Origin: CADCTB01 sp963768975
GTDB lineage: Bacteria; Actinomycetota; Acidimicrobiia; Acidimicrobiales; AC-14
Assembly (NCBI GenBank): GCA_963768975.1
Contig: CAVYKB010000013.1
Span: forward strand, 248,001 to 312,000
Direction of reading: 5' to 3'
DNA length: 64,000 bases
In this document: positions 10,076 through 22,233 of the stretch, in pieces
Numbering within the stretch: position 1 is the stretch's first letter
How the letters are laid out: every line of letters begins with the position of its first letter
Made by a program: the position numbers and the translations under genes
Notes under the pieces: generated by a model
The model's input: the letters and a program-made list of their open reading frames with translations, nothing else
What the model was told of the DNA's origin: nothing
Database searches by the model: none

Positions 10076-10662
10076 TCGAGCCTGCGAGCGAACCGACAAA
10101 CACAGCGGGCGTCGCGGTGCTCCTGACCCCTGGCGCCAGCGCCACCAAGGACCACCCGTCGCTGATGGTGATCGACGGCGAGCTGGAGGCCGCCGGCATC
10201 GTCGTCGAGCGCATCAACCTGCCATCGTCGCGGCCCGGCCCCAAGGTGCTGCAGGCCATCGCCGACGGCGCCGGCGCCCTGGCGGCGAGGGCCGGCGTGG
10301 CGCCCGGCGAAGTCGTGCTCGGCGGGCGGTCCTTCGGCGGGCGCATGTGCTCACTGGCCGCCGCCGGCGGCCTGCCGGCACGGGGCCTGGCCCTGCTCAG
10401 TTACCCGCTGCACCCGCCGGGGCGGCCGGAGCAGCTGCGGATCGAGCACTTCCCGCAGCTGACCATGCCGTGCCTGTTCGTCTCCGGTACCCGTGACGCG
10501 TTCGGCACGCCGGCAGAGATGGAAGCCGCCACCGCCCGGATCCCCGGCCCGGTGACCCATGTCTGGATCGACGGCGGCGACCACGGCATGGGCCGGCACA
10601 ACCGCAGCGTCGCCTCTGCGGTCAGGGACTGGGTCCTCCAAATGGACGGTCCTCGGGATTGA
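10072..10662 (+). CDS. alpha/beta hydrolase-fold protein (dienelactone-hydrolase-like)
   Basis: This 196-residue protein resembles the compact KANL3/Tex30-type alpha/beta hydrolases. The nucleophile elbow GRSFGGRM has its serine near residue 86. The acid region is SGTRDAFGTP, and GGDHGMGRH supplies the histidine. The substrate is unknown. The GTG start overlaps the J-domain gene stop. The last 41 nt overlap the 3' end of the convergent transporter gene, an unusually long overlap for two real genes, although both ends are supported by their reading frames. Confidence 0.8.
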   Translation: MIEPASEPTNTAGVAVLLTPGASATKDHPSLMVIDGELEAAGIVVERINLPSSRPGPKVLQAIADGAGALAARAGVAPGEVVLGGRSFGGRMCSLAAAGGLPARGLALLSYPLHPPGRPEQLRIEHFPQLTMPCLFVSGTRDAFGTPAEMEAATARIPGPVTHVWIDGGDHGMGRHNRSVASAVRDWVLQMDGPRD

Positions 10663-12139
10663 GGTCCTCCAGCTCCTTGCCGGCTGTCTCCGGGTAGGCG
10701 GCGAGGACCAGCACCGCCAGCAGTAGGGGGCCGGCGGCGAGGATCGACATGGCCGGCGCAATGCTCCCGAACCGGTCCGACAGCACACCGCACAGGATCA
10801 GGCCGGCGGCGCTGCCCAGCAGTGACGACACTGCTACCAACCCGTTGGCCCGTCCCCGCAGGCCCGTCGGGAACAGCTCCGGCCCGTACACACCGAGGGC
10901 CGGGATGGCGGCGGCGGAGACGACCGTGCCTATCGTCGCCACCACCCACATCGACCAACCGCGGGAGTGGAAGTAGCCCACCGTGCAGAGCGTGCCGGCG
11001 ACAAGGGCGACGGCGGCGACGATCCGCCGGCCCCGCACGTCGGCGATGCGCCCGCCGGCGATGATGCCGATCACCGCCGGCGTACCGATGGTGATCGACA
11101 TCAGCCCGATCCGCCCGCCGCTGAAGCCCCGCTCGTCGCGCAGGAACTGGTTGCCGAACTGTGAGCTGGGGGCGACGAAAAGGTTGACGAGGATGCCGGA
11201 CGCGGCCAGCAGAAGGAGCCGCCCGCCGTGGCCGGCCATGGCCCCGGGCACGTGGGGGGCGATGAACCGCCGGCTCTCCGGCAGCCGCTTGCGCACCGCG
11301 GCCACGATCGGCAGGCCCAGCAGCGGGATGAGGTACAGCAGCCGCCAGCCGCGGGTGCTCAGGTCGGCTAGCCGGAGACCGATGACGCAGACGCCGGCCC
11401 CCAGCCCGCTGGACATGGCCAGCAGGCTGACCGCGTAGGCCCGGGAGCCGGCGGGCATCTCCTCGGCGGCCACGATGCTGACCAGCAGGAGGATGGCGGT
11501 GGCGAAGGCCCGGGCCAGCATCTGGCTGGCCGCCAGCCACGGCAGCGACGGCGCCAGCGCCCCGGTGAGCGCCACCAGGACGGCGGCGGTCGCCGCCCAC
11601 ACCAGCACGGTCTTGCGGCCCCGCTTGTCGGCCTGGATCATGATCACCAGGGCGACCAGGCCGCCGACCCGCACCACGCTGCCGGCCACGCCGAGGGCCG
11701 AGTTGCTGGCGCCGAACTCGTCGCCGGCGAAGGGGACGGTCTGGGTGAAGAGGGTGCCCAGGTAGCCCGAGGCGACCGTGAGCAGGGCCAGGGTGCCCAG
11801 GACCGAGGCGCCGCGGGCGTCGAGGCGCGCAGGGGGTGCCCACCACGGCGCTCGTGTCCGGCCCGGGCGGGTCAGCGCCCGCTTGAAGAGGGGGACGAAG
11901 ATGAACCCGAAGTAAGGGACCGCCAGGCGGAAGTCGACCGTCTGGGTGACGAGCACCGGCCGCCCGGGCACGATCCCCTGGACCACGTCGACCTGGCGCC
12001 CGTAGGACAGCACGGGGCCCGACTCGGCCTCGAACCGCCCGCAGCCCACGTCCCGCTCGAGGACCACGTCCGTGCGCGGCCGCATGATCTCGTCCAGGCC
12101 GGCCGCGTCGGTCTCCGAACGCACGACGACACGGGCCAC
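10622..12139 (-). CDS. MFS transporter, sugar-transporter-like
   Basis: This 505-residue membrane protein has about 12 hydrophobic segments from residue 110 onward. The MFS signature loops are DKRGRKTVLV between TM2 and TM3 and, in the second half, ADVRGRRIV. PESRRF in the central loop and PETAGKELEDL near the end are typical of the sugar porter branch. The first 105 residues are an atypical soluble extension containing a Cys/Gly-rich part and one short hydrophobic patch (YFGFIFVPLF). No substrate can be assigned. It has no operon partner and converges on the hydrolase gene. Confidence 0.85.
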   Translation of the reverse strand: MARVVVRSETDAAGLDEIMRPRTDVVLERDVGCGRFEAESGPVLSYGRQVDVVQGIVPGRPVLVTQTVDFRLAVPYFGFIFVPLFKRALTRPGRTRAPWWAPPARLDARGASVLGTLALLTVASGYLGTLFTQTVPFAGDEFGASNSALGVAGSVVRVGGLVALVIMIQADKRGRKTVLVWAATAAVLVALTGALAPSLPWLAASQMLARAFATAILLLVSIVAAEEMPAGSRAYAVSLLAMSSGLGAGVCVIGLRLADLSTRGWRLLYLIPLLGLPIVAAVRKRLPESRRFIAPHVPGAMAGHGGRLLLLAASGILVNLFVAPSSQFGNQFLRDERGFSGGRIGLMSITIGTPAVIGIIAGGRIADVRGRRIVAAVALVAGTLCTVGYFHSRGWSMWVVATIGTVVSAAAIPALGVYGPELFPTGLRGRANGLVAVSSLLGSAAGLILCGVLSDRFGSIAPAMSILAAGPLLLAVLVLAAYPETAGKELEDLNPEDRPFGGPSP

Positions 12140-12187
12140 GGACCGGGCAACCTACACGCGGGAAGGAGTTGGGCCCCACACCGGTTG

Positions 12188-12193
12188 TAGCTT
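12188..12193 (+). promoter_or_regulatory. -10 box of leaderless nfu promoter
   Basis: TAGCTT lies 6 nt before the ATG at 12200, the leaderless spacing. Confidence 0.5.
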
Positions 12194-12199
12194 GGTGAC

Positions 12200-12466
12200 A
12201 TGAGCATGCAGGAGCAGTTGCTGGAGGCCATCGAGGTCATCCGCCCGGCACTTCAGGCCGACGGTGGCGACATGACCCTCGTCGGCGTCGACGAGGCGTC
12301 CGGCCGGGTGGAGATCGAGCTGGTGGGCGCCTGTGGCAGCTGCCCGGCGTCGACGATGACCCTCAAGGCCGGCATCGAGCGCATCTTGAAGGACCGGGTC
12401 CCGGGTGTCACCGAGATCGTGGCCATCGGCCAAGAAGACACCCTCATGGAAATAGGGCACCACTAA
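12200..12466 (+). CDS. NifU-like C-terminal domain Fe-S scaffold/carrier
   Basis: This 88-residue protein is a stand-alone Nfu domain. The N-terminal helix contains RPALQADGGDM, and the cluster-binding CxxC is seen in ACGSCPAS (residues about 48-51). Nfu proteins carry [4Fe-4S] clusters to target enzymes in the cytoplasm. It lacks the A-type domain of E. coli NfuA, as in many actinobacteria. A cysteine desulfurase is encoded 10 kb away. It converges on glgP, with an 82-nt gap that holds a repeat and hairpin. Confidence 0.93.
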   Translation: MSMQEQLLEAIEVIRPALQADGGDMTLVGVDEASGRVEIELVGACGSCPASTMTLKAGIERILKDRVPGVTEIVAIGQEDTLMEIGHH

Positions 12467-12501
12467 GAAGTCGCTGCCGGCCAAGAAAAGAACGGCGAAG
12501 G

Positions 12502-12549
12502 GCGACCGGCTCCGCCGGTCGCGGAGCGCAGCTGCCTCGCCGAGCAACC
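12502..12549 (-). repeat. 3'-UTR head-plus-hairpin repeat, copy A (after glgP)
   Basis: On the minus strand this begins at the glgP stop codon. A 27-nt head (12549 down to 12523) matches 25 of 27 positions of the head at 53451-53477, including the core CTCGGCGAGG and TGCGCTCC. A perfect 9-bp hairpin follows directly (12514-12522 with 12502-12510, GCGACCGGC arms, loop TCC on the plus strand). The hairpin also sits between two convergent genes and could terminate both. Confidence 0.65.
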
Positions 12550-15089
12550 TATGGTTGCGAAGGTGAAACGACCGCCCAGGCCACCCGGCCGAGCTCGGCG
12601 AAGGTGGAGAGGTCGGGGTGCGTCGGCACGACCCGCACGGTGAAGCCGTAGCGGCCGGCCCGGTCGCAGGTGAAGGAGCCCTCGTAGCGGTAGGTGGTGC
12701 CCGCCTCGCTGAGGGTCATCGACAGGATCGACGGGTCGGTGATCTCGTCCGCCGGCCCCACTGCGCCGTGGACCAGCTGCACATCGACGTCGTCGGGGCC
12801 GAGCGGGCCGAGGCGCACCTCGGCTGACACCGCGCGCTCCCGCCCGAGGTCGATCGCCAGGCTGTCGCTGGTGATGTCGCCCACGGCCACGCCCGACCAT
12901 CCGTCGATCACCCGCTGCTTCCACGCCGCCAGCGACTTGGCCCGGTCGTGGCCGGCGCCGGACATGATGTCGGCGCCGGCGGCGGCCGGCTCGTAAAGCT
13001 CTGCCACGTAGTCCCGCACCATGCGGCTGGCGGAGACCTCGGGGCCGAGCGTCCGCAGCGACCGGCGCACCTTCTGCAGCCAGCGCACCGGCGGCCGCCC
13101 GGGCGCCCGCTCGTAGAACAGGGGAACGACCTGGCGCTCGAGGATGTCGAACAGGCTCGATGCTTCGGCGTGGTCTCGCCGGCCCAGGTCGTCCCAGCCC
13201 TCGGTGGACGCAATGGCCCACCCGTTCTCGCCGTCGAAGTACTCGTCCCACCAGCCGTCCCGGATGGAGCAGTTCAGGACGCCGTTGAGCGCCGCCTTCT
13301 CACCGCTGGTGCCGCACGCCTCCAGGGGCCGGCGGGGCGTGTTCAGCCAGACGTCGCAGCCCTGGAGCAGGAAGCGGGCCAAGGCCATGTCGTAGTCCTC
13401 GAGGAACGCCACCCGGTGGCGCACGTCCTCCTGGCGGGAGAACTGGACCACCTGGCGGATAAGGTCCTTGCCCAGGTCGTCGGCCGGGTGGGCCTTGCCG
13501 GCGAAAAGGAGCTGCATTGGCCGGTCGGGGTCGAGCAGCAGCTTCTTGAGGCGCTCGGGCTGCGACAGGAGCAGCGTGGCCCGCTTGTAGGGGGCGAACC
13601 GCCGGGCGAAACCGATCGTGAGCACTCCCGGGTCGAACGCCTCGGCCGCCCACGCCGCTTCGGGTTCGGAGAGCCCCCGGGCCAGGGCCGACTCGTGGAG
13701 CCGCCGGCGGACGAAGGCCACGAGGCGCTCCCTGGCCTGCTGGCGGGCCCGCCAGAGCTCGTCGTCGCCGGCGTCTTCGATGCGGGCCCAACGGTCGTGG
13801 CCGGCCTGGCTCCATTCGGGAAGGACGTGGCGGTCGAAGAGGTCGCGCATCTCGGGCGCGACCCAGGTGCGGGAGTGCACGCCGTTCGTGACGGAGACGA
13901 TGGGCAGCTCCTCGACCGGGACGCCCGGCCACACCGGGGCGAAGATCTGGCGGCTGACCTCGCCGTGCAGCTTGGACACACCGTTGGCCGTGGCCGCCAG
14001 CCGCAGGCCCATGACGGCCATGTTGAACGGGGCGTCGGCCGGCTCCCCCGGTTGGTGGCCCAGGGCCATCACCCGGTCGAAGGGGACATCGCACTCGTCG
14101 GCCCAGCCCTTGAAGTACTTCTCCATGAGGAACCGGGGGAAGCGGTCCATGCCGGCGGGCACCGGGGTGTGGGTGGTGAAGACGGTGCCGGCCCGCACCG
14201 CTTCGATGGCCTCGTCGAAGGAGAGCCCGTCGTCGAGGATGGCCCGCCGCACCCGCTCGAGGCCGAGGAAGCCGGCGTGGCCCTCGTTCGAGTGGAACAC
14301 CTGCGGCTCGTGGCCGATCTGCTCCAGGGCCCGCACCCCGCCGACTCCGAGGAGGATCTCCTGGCGCAGCCGGTGCTCGCTGTCGCCGCCGTAGAGCCGG
14401 TCGGTGACGGTGCGGCAGTCGTCGTCGTTCTCCTCGACGTCGGCGTCGAGGAGGTAGAGCGGCACCCGGCCGACGTGGGCTTCCCAGATGCGGGCCACCA
14501 TGGCGGTGCCGGCCAGGTCGACGTGTACCCGCTGGTTCTCCACCGGCACGAGGGCCATGACGTGCGGGTCGAGGACGACGTAGCGCTCACGCTGCCACCC
14601 GTCGGCCTCCAGCTCCTGGCGGAAGTAGCCCTGGTGGTAGAAGAGGCCGACGCCCACCAGCGGCACGCCCAGGCCGCTGGCCGCCTTGAGGTGGTCGCCG
14701 GCGAGGACGCCCAGGCCACCGGAGTACTGGGGCAGGGCCTCAGAGATGCCGAACTCGGGGGAGAAGTAGGCAACGGAGCGCAGCGCGCTTTCCCGGCCCT
14801 GGAACCAACGGTCGGCCTCGACATCGCGGCGCAGGTCGTCGTGAACCTCGGCCATGAAGGACAGGAAGGCGCGGTCGGCGGCCAGGGCGTCGAGGCGGCG
14901 ACGGTCCACGGTGGCCAGGAGGCGGATCGGGTCGTGCCCGGCCGCGTCCCAGGCGTCGGGATCGACCCAGCGGAACAGGTCCTGGGTCCGCTCGTCCCAG
15001 GACCAGCGGAGGTTCATGGCCAGGCCCTGGAGGGGCGTCAACCGCTCGGGAAGCCGTGGATGGACGGTGAAGCTGCGGAGTGCCCTCAT
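12549..15089 (-). CDS. glgP: alpha-glucan phosphorylase
   Basis: This enzyme releases glucose 1-phosphate from glycogen or related alpha-glucans. It belongs to the shorter actinobacterial/archaeal-type GT35 family (846 residues). The N-terminal domain has NLRWSWDERTQDLFRWVD, and the conserved YFSPEFG and YSGGLGVLAGDHLK motifs follow. Later come VHSRTWVAPEM, GFARRFAPYKRA, and the PLP-site region RPLEACGTSGEKAALNG. The start ATG at 15089 begins MRALRSFTVHP and a TACCGT box lies 9 nt before it; the open frame continues upstream but that part is not conserved. It is transcribed away from glgE. A repeat element begins at its stop codon. Confidence 0.95.
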   Translation of the reverse strand: MRALRSFTVHPRLPERLTPLQGLAMNLRWSWDERTQDLFRWVDPDAWDAAGHDPIRLLATVDRRRLDALAADRAFLSFMAEVHDDLRRDVEADRWFQGRESALRSVAYFSPEFGISEALPQYSGGLGVLAGDHLKAASGLGVPLVGVGLFYHQGYFRQELEADGWQRERYVVLDPHVMALVPVENQRVHVDLAGTAMVARIWEAHVGRVPLYLLDADVEENDDDCRTVTDRLYGGDSEHRLRQEILLGVGGVRALEQIGHEPQVFHSNEGHAGFLGLERVRRAILDDGLSFDEAIEAVRAGTVFTTHTPVPAGMDRFPRFLMEKYFKGWADECDVPFDRVMALGHQPGEPADAPFNMAVMGLRLAATANGVSKLHGEVSRQIFAPVWPGVPVEELPIVSVTNGVHSRTWVAPEMRDLFDRHVLPEWSQAGHDRWARIEDAGDDELWRARQQARERLVAFVRRRLHESALARGLSEPEAAWAAEAFDPGVLTIGFARRFAPYKRATLLLSQPERLKKLLLDPDRPMQLLFAGKAHPADDLGKDLIRQVVQFSRQEDVRHRVAFLEDYDMALARFLLQGCDVWLNTPRRPLEACGTSGEKAALNGVLNCSIRDGWWDEYFDGENGWAIASTEGWDDLGRRDHAEASSLFDILERQVVPLFYERAPGRPPVRWLQKVRRSLRTLGPEVSASRMVRDYVAELYEPAAAGADIMSGAGHDRAKSLAAWKQRVIDGWSGVAVGDITSDSLAIDLGRERAVSAEVRLGPLGPDDVDVQLVHGAVGPADEITDPSILSMTLSEAGTTYRYEGSFTCDRAGRYGFTVRVVPTHPDLSTFAELGRVAWAVVSPSQP

Positions 15090-15098
15090 CGGGGCAGA

Positions 15099-15104
15099 AC
15101 GGTA
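15099..15104 (-). promoter_or_regulatory. possible -10 box for glgP
   Basis: On the minus strand this is TACCGT, 9 nt before the glgP ATG. The spacing is slightly longer than the 6-7 nt of other candidates. It lies in the 106-nt divergent region with glgE. Confidence 0.35.
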
Positions 15105-15195
15105 GCGGCTTGGCGGCGTGGGCCCGAGCGGCCCTTTGAGCGGGCGATCGGGGCGACGGTGTGACAGCCGAGCCAAAGCCGGGTACACCATCGGG

Positions 15196-17024
15196 GTGAT
15201 CGGTCGCATCGTCATCGACGACCCGCGCCCGCGTACGCCAGGTGGGCATCCGGCCAAGGCGGTGATCGGCGAGACCGTACGCATCTCGGCCGACATCTTC
15301 CGCGACGGACACGACATCCTCGCCGCGTGCGTGCAGTGGCGTCCGACGGCTGAAACGAAATGGCGCGAGGCGCCGATGGAGCATCTCGGCAACGACCGGT
15401 GGGAGGCGGTGGTGGAGCCCGCCGCCCTCGGCCTGCACGAGTTTTTCTTCGAGGCGTGGACCGACCGTCTCGCCACGCTCGCCCACGACATCGATGTCAA
15501 GGAGGCCGCCGGCGAGCCAGTCGACGTCGAGCTGGCCGAAGTCAAGCTGGAGGAGGCGGGTCAGAAAAAGGGCAAGAAGCCGGCCGACCTGACCCGCACC
15601 GAGCCGCTCGGGCTCTGGGTCGACCGCGAGCGCGCCCTGTTCAGTGCCTGGTATGAGCTCTTCCCCCGGTCCGAGGGCGGGTTCAAGCGGGCCGCCCGCG
15701 CCCGGCTGCCCGAGGTGGCCGCCATGGGCTTCGACGTCGTGTACCTGCCGCCCATCCACCCCATCGGCCGGTCGCACCGCAAGGGGCCGAACAACACCCT
15801 CGTCGCCGGCCCGACGGATCCCGGCAGCCCCTGGGCCATCGGCAACGAGCTCGGCGGCCACACGGCCATCGAGCCCAGCCTGGGCACGATCGAGGACTTC
15901 GGCGCCTTCGTCAAGGCCGCCGACCGGTTGGGCCTCGAGGTCGCCCTCGACTACGCCCTCCAGTGCTCGCCCGACCACCCGTGGGTCGCCGAGCATCCCG
16001 AGTGGTTCCACCGCCGGCCCGACGGCAGCATCAAGTACGCCGAGAACCCGCCCAAGAAGTACCAGGACATCTACCCGATCAACTTCTGGCCGGAGAAGGA
16101 CAAGGACCGGGCGGCGCTCTGGCAGGCGTGCAAGGACATCCTCGACTACTGGATCGGCCACGGCGTGCGAATCTTCCGGGTCGACAACCCCCACACCAAG
16201 CCGCTGGCGTTCTGGGAGTGGTGCATCGCCGAGGTCCAGAAGGCCCACCCCGACGTCCTGTTCCTGGCCGAGGCCTTCACCCGCCCGAAGATGATGGCCA
16301 AGCTGGCCGAGGTCGGCTTCAGCCAGGGCTACACGTACTTCACGTGGCGCAACACCGGTGAGGAGTTCGTCGAGTACCTGGAGGAGCTGAGCCAGGGCCC
16401 GACGGCCGACTACATGCGCCCCAACTTCTGGCCGAACACGCCGGACATCCTGTCAGGCCCCCTGCGCAACGGCCCTCCGGCGGCCTTCCGCCTGCGGCTG
16501 ATGCTGGCCGCTACCATGGTGCCCAGCTACGGCGTCTACAGCGGCTACGAGCTCTACGAGAACGAGCCGGCGTCGCCGGCCAACGAGGAGTACCTGCACT
16601 CCGAGAAATACGAGATCAAGAAGCGGGACTGGCAGCGGACCGACTCGCTAGCGCCCTTCATGACCCGCCTCAACGAGATCCGCCGGCGCCATCCCGCGTT
16701 CGGCGAGTTGCGCAACATCACCTTCCATCACTCCAACTACGACCAGATCCTCGTCTGGTCCAAGGTCGTCCACACCAACGGCGGGGCAGACGACCGCCTG
16801 CTGATGGTGGCCAACCTGGATCCCCATGCGTTCCACGAAGACACGATCACCCTGGACCTGGAGGTGCTCGACCTGCCCACCAACGCCCCGATCCAAGTGA
16901 CCGACGAGCTCACCGGCAATTCCTGGCACTGGTACGGCGCGACCCAGTACGTGGCGCTGGACCCGGCGATCCAGCCCGGTCACGTCCTCCACCTGACGCC
17001 GCTGACCGCTCCTCGCGAAGCCCT

Positions 17025-17028
<4 letters not shown>
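15196..17028 (+). CDS. glgE: alpha-1,4-glucan:maltose-1-phosphate maltosyltransferase
   Basis: This GH13_3 enzyme adds maltosyl units from maltose 1-phosphate to alpha-1,4-glucans. It has 610 residues: an N-terminal beta domain, a catalytic barrel with YLPPIHPIGRSHRKG, and a C-terminal domain. The nucleophile is Asp330 in FRVDNPHTKP, the acid/base is Glu359 in LAEAF, and the third acid is Asp417 in WPNTPDIL. It is shorter than mycobacterial GlgE (about 700). The GTG at 15196 (VIGRIVIDDP) is chosen because upstream codons in the frame are not conserved. The stop overlaps treS by 4 nt. Confidence 0.96.
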
Positions 17029-18682
<1,654 letters not shown>

Positions 18683-18686
<4 letters not shown>

Positions 18687-20053
18687 TCGACGTCCCGGCC
18701 ATGGTGCCGGCGATCGCGTCCTGGCTGCCCCGCCAGCGGTGGTACTCGGGCCAGGTGGAGCCCGCCTCGGTCACGATCCTCGACCAGGAAATCCGAGGCG
18801 ACCGGTTCCCGGCGCTGGTCCGCCTGCTCGTCGAAGCCGACGAGCGCGTCTACCAGGTGCTCGTCGGGCTCAGGGGCCGGGACGAGCGCCCGGACTTCCT
18901 CCGGGGCCACGACCAGGCCGTCATCGCCGACATCACGACCCAACAGGGCGACGCGTTCGCCTACGACGCCGTCCACGACCCGGAGCTGGCGCTGGTCATC
19001 CTCGACGCCGTCGCCCCGCACGAGACGGCCGAGCGCGCCCGGCTCATGGGGCCGAGCAGTCGAACAGCTCGATCGTCTACGACGAGCGCCTCATCCTCAA
19101 GCTGTTCCGCCGCATCCAGCGCGGCCACAACCCGGAAGTCGAGATCATCACCGCCCTGACCGGCCAGGGCTTCCACTGCGTGGCCGAGGCGCTGGCCACC
19201 CAGCGGGTGCGCGACTTCGATCTCGCCCTCCTCCAGCCCTTCCTGGCCGGGGCCGTCGAGGGGTGGGCCCTCGCCCTCACGTCGCTGCGCGATCTCTTCG
19301 GGCTGCACGACACCCAGTCGATCCCGATCATCAACCTCGACGAGCCACCGCCCGGGCCGCCCGATCCCGCCCAGGCCGGCGGCGACTTCGCCGGCGAGGC
19401 CACCCGCCTCGGCGCCATGACCGGCGGGCATGCACGTCGCCCTGGCCGACGCCTTCGGCCGCCACCCGGCGGACACGAAGGAGTGGGCCTCGACGATCGC
19501 CGCCCAGGTCGACGAGCTGGAGCCGGGCGACCTCGACCGCGAGGGCGCCCAAGCCATCCTCGACGAGCTCGTCGACCTTGACGCCGGCAGTGCCGGCGGG
19601 GCCGGCACTGCCATCCGAGTCCATGGCGACTACCACCTCGGCCAGGTGCTGCGCACCGATCACGGGTGGTTCGTGCTCGACTTCGAGGGCGAGCCGGCTC
19701 GGCCGATCGAGGACCGCCGGCGGCCGTCGTCGCCCCTGAAGGACGTGGCCGGGATGCTTCGGTCCCTGCACTACGCCACGGCCGTCGCCCGCACCGAGCG
19801 GGACGAGTACGCCCTGGAGGGCCTCGCCGCCGCGTGGGAGAACCGCAACCGCCAGGCGTTCCTTCGGGGCTACCTCCAGGCCACCGCCGAGGGCGCCATC
19901 CTGCCGGATGACCCCGAAGCCGTGGCCGTGATCCTCGCCGCCTTCGAACTGGAGAAGGCGACCTACGAGCTGGGCTACGAGCGGGGGTTCCGCCCCGACT
20001 GGGCCCACATCCCCCGAGCGGCCCTGCGCCGACTGACCGAAAGGGACGCGTGA
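18683..20053 (+). CDS. mak: maltokinase, interrupted by two single-base frameshifts
   Basis: Maltokinase (Pep2/Mak) phosphorylates maltose to maltose 1-phosphate for GlgE. The protein is recognisable but spread over three frames. The first part runs 18683 to about 19050 (WLPRQRWYSG, then AVIADITTQQGDAF). The frame then shifts at a G-run at 19048-19051 to give EQSNSSIVYDERLILKLFRR, and shifts again at the G-run 19426-19428 to give MHVALADAFGRH and the active-site HGDYHLGQVL with VLDFEGEPARP. The first change equals one missing G, the second one extra G, so they restore the frame. Codon quality stays high throughout. A sequencing or assembly error is the likeliest cause, but true inactivation is possible. 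Confidence 0.85.
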
Positions 20054-22198
20054 CGACCGCCACCACCGTGAACTTGCACCCGCTCCTCGAAGGCACCGAA
20101 GCCGATCCGCATCAGATACTGGGCCCCCACGGCGAAGTGGTGCGGGCATGGCGTCCCGACGCCACCGCCGTCACCCTCGTCCTGGCCGACGGGCAGCGGG
20201 TGGCGATGGAGCGGGAGCATCCCGCCGGCGTGTTCGTCGCCACCGGCGTCAAGCTGCCGCCGGAGGCCGACTACCGCCTCGACGTGACCTACGCCGGCGG
20301 CGACACCTGGCTGGTGGACGACCCGTACCGGTTCTGGCCGACGCTCGGCGACATCGACCTCTACCTGCTGGGCGAGGGCCGCCACGAGCGGCTGTGGAAC
20401 CGCCTCGGATCCCACGTCATCGAGCATCAGGGCACCTCCGGCACGGCGTTCGCGGTGTGGGCCCCCGGTGCCCGCGCCGTGCGGGTGGTGGGTGACTGCA
20501 ACAGCTGGGACGGCCGCCAGCACCCCATGCGCCGCATCGGCTCGTCGGGGGTGTGGGAGCTGTTCATCCCGGGCGTCGGGCAGCGGGTCCCGGTACAAGT
20601 ACGAGATCCTCACCGGCGCCGGCCACCTGACCCTCAAGGCCGATCCGCTGGCGACCGCCGCCGAAGCGCCGCCGCAGACGGCCAGCGTCGTGTACGAGTC
20701 GTCCTACGACTGGGGCGACAGCGAGTGGGTCCAGCGCCGCCGCGCCGCCGACCCGTGGCGGGCACCGATGTCGGTGTACGAGTGCCACCTCGGTTCCTGG
20801 CGGCACGTGCCCGAGGAGGGCGACCGCTCCCTGACCTACCGGGAGCTGGCCGAGCAGTTGCCGGCGTACCTGACCGAGATGGGCTTCACCCACGTCGAGT
20901 TCCTGCCGGTGGCCGAGCACCCCTTCGGCGGTTCGTGGGGCTACCAGGTCACGTCGTACTACGCGCCCACGTCACGGTTCGGCACGCCGGATGACTTCCG
21001 ATTCCTCGTCGACGCCCTGCACCAGGCCGGCATCGGCGTCATCGTCGACTGGGTGCCGGCGCACTTCCCCAAGGACTCCTTCGCCCTGGCCCGCTTCGAC
21101 GGGACCGCCCTCTACGAGCACGAGGATCCCCGCCAGGGCGAGCACCCCGACTGGGGCACGCTGGTCTTCAACTTCGGCCGCCACGAGGTCAGCAACTTCC
21201 TGCTGGCCAACGCCCTGTACTGGATCGAGGAGCTGCACGTCGATGGCCTGCGGGTCGACGCCGTCGCCTCCATGCTCTACCTCGACTACTCCCGCAAGGA
21301 GGGGGAGTGGGTGCCGAACAAGCACGGCGGCCGGGAGAACCTGGAGGCCGTCGAGTTCCTGCGCCAGCTCAACACCGTGGTCCACGCCGAGCACCCGGGC
21401 GTGCTGACCATCGCCGAGGAGTCGACCTCGTGGCCCGGCGTCTCCCGGCCGGTCTACCTCGGCGGCCTGGGCTTCGGCTTCAAGTGGAACATGGGCTGGA
21501 TGCATGACACCCTGACCTACTTCTCCAAGGAGCCGGTGCACCGCCGCCACCACCACTCGCAGCTGACTTTCGGCCTGCTGTACGCGTTCTCGGAGAACTT
21601 CGTCCTGCCCATCTCCCACGACGAGGTGGTGCACGGCAAGGGGTCGCTGATCAACAAGATGCCCGGCGACAAGGGGGCCAAGGTTGCGAACCTCCGCGCC
21701 CTGCTGGCGTGGATGTGGGCCCACCCCGGCAAGCAGCTGCTGTTCATGGGGTGTGAGATCGGCCAGGAGCGGGAGTGGTCGCATGACCGCAGCCTGGACT
21801 GGGACCTGCTTGGCGACCCCAGCCACCTCGGCATCCAGGCGCTCGTCAAGGAGATGAACCGGATCTACCGGGACGAGCCGGCGCTGTGGGAAAACGACTT
21901 CGACGGGTCGGGCTTCGAGTGGATCGACGCCAACGACGCCGACCAGAACGTGCTGTCGTTCGTCCGGTATTCCGCCGACCGGTCGCGGTCTCTGGCGTGC
22001 GTGGCCAACATGTCCGGCATCGACCGCCCGGGGTACCGCATCGGCGTGCCGGCGCCGGGATCCTGGGGTGTCGTCCTGGACACGACGTTGGCCAACGGCG
22101 GCTACCGGGAAACGGACCCCCACCCGTGGCACGGGTTCGACCAGTCGCTCACGATCGACCTGCCCTCGCTGAGCGTGGTCTGGATGGTCAACTGCTGA
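20050..22198 (+). CDS. glgB: 1,4-alpha-glucan branching enzyme, with one frameshift
   Basis: GlgB adds alpha-1,6 branches to the glucan made by GlgE. The N-terminal CBM48 domain is read from GTG 20050 (LHPLLEGTEADPHQILG, later FAVWAPGARAVRVVGDCNSW). At the G-run 20578-20580 one extra G shifts the frame. Coding then continues as SRYKYEIL and through the whole GH13_9 barrel. Catalytic residues are the Asp at 21256-21258 (GLRVDAVASM), the Glu at 21415-21417 (TIAEESTSWPG) and the Asp at 21620-21622 (ISHDEVVHGKGSL). With the extra G removed the protein is about 715 residues, the normal length. The start overlaps the maltokinase stop. Confidence 0.9.
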
Positions 22199-22221
22199 CT
22201 TCATAGGGACCCCGGCCGTCC

Positions 22222-22227
22222 TAGCCT
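22222..22227 (+). promoter_or_regulatory. -10 box of leaderless cysteine desulfurase promoter
   Basis: TAGCCT lies 6 nt before the GTG at 22234. It falls 24 nt after the glgB stop, so the desulfurase-mnmA pair probably has its own promoter. Confidence 0.5.
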
Positions 22228-22233
22228 GGAGCC

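Noticed and set aside
12549..15545. An N-terminal extension of glgP by about 150 codons
   Set aside because: Upstream residues do not resemble the family and run through the divergent glgE promoter and coding region; the ATG at 15089 begins the known N-terminus.
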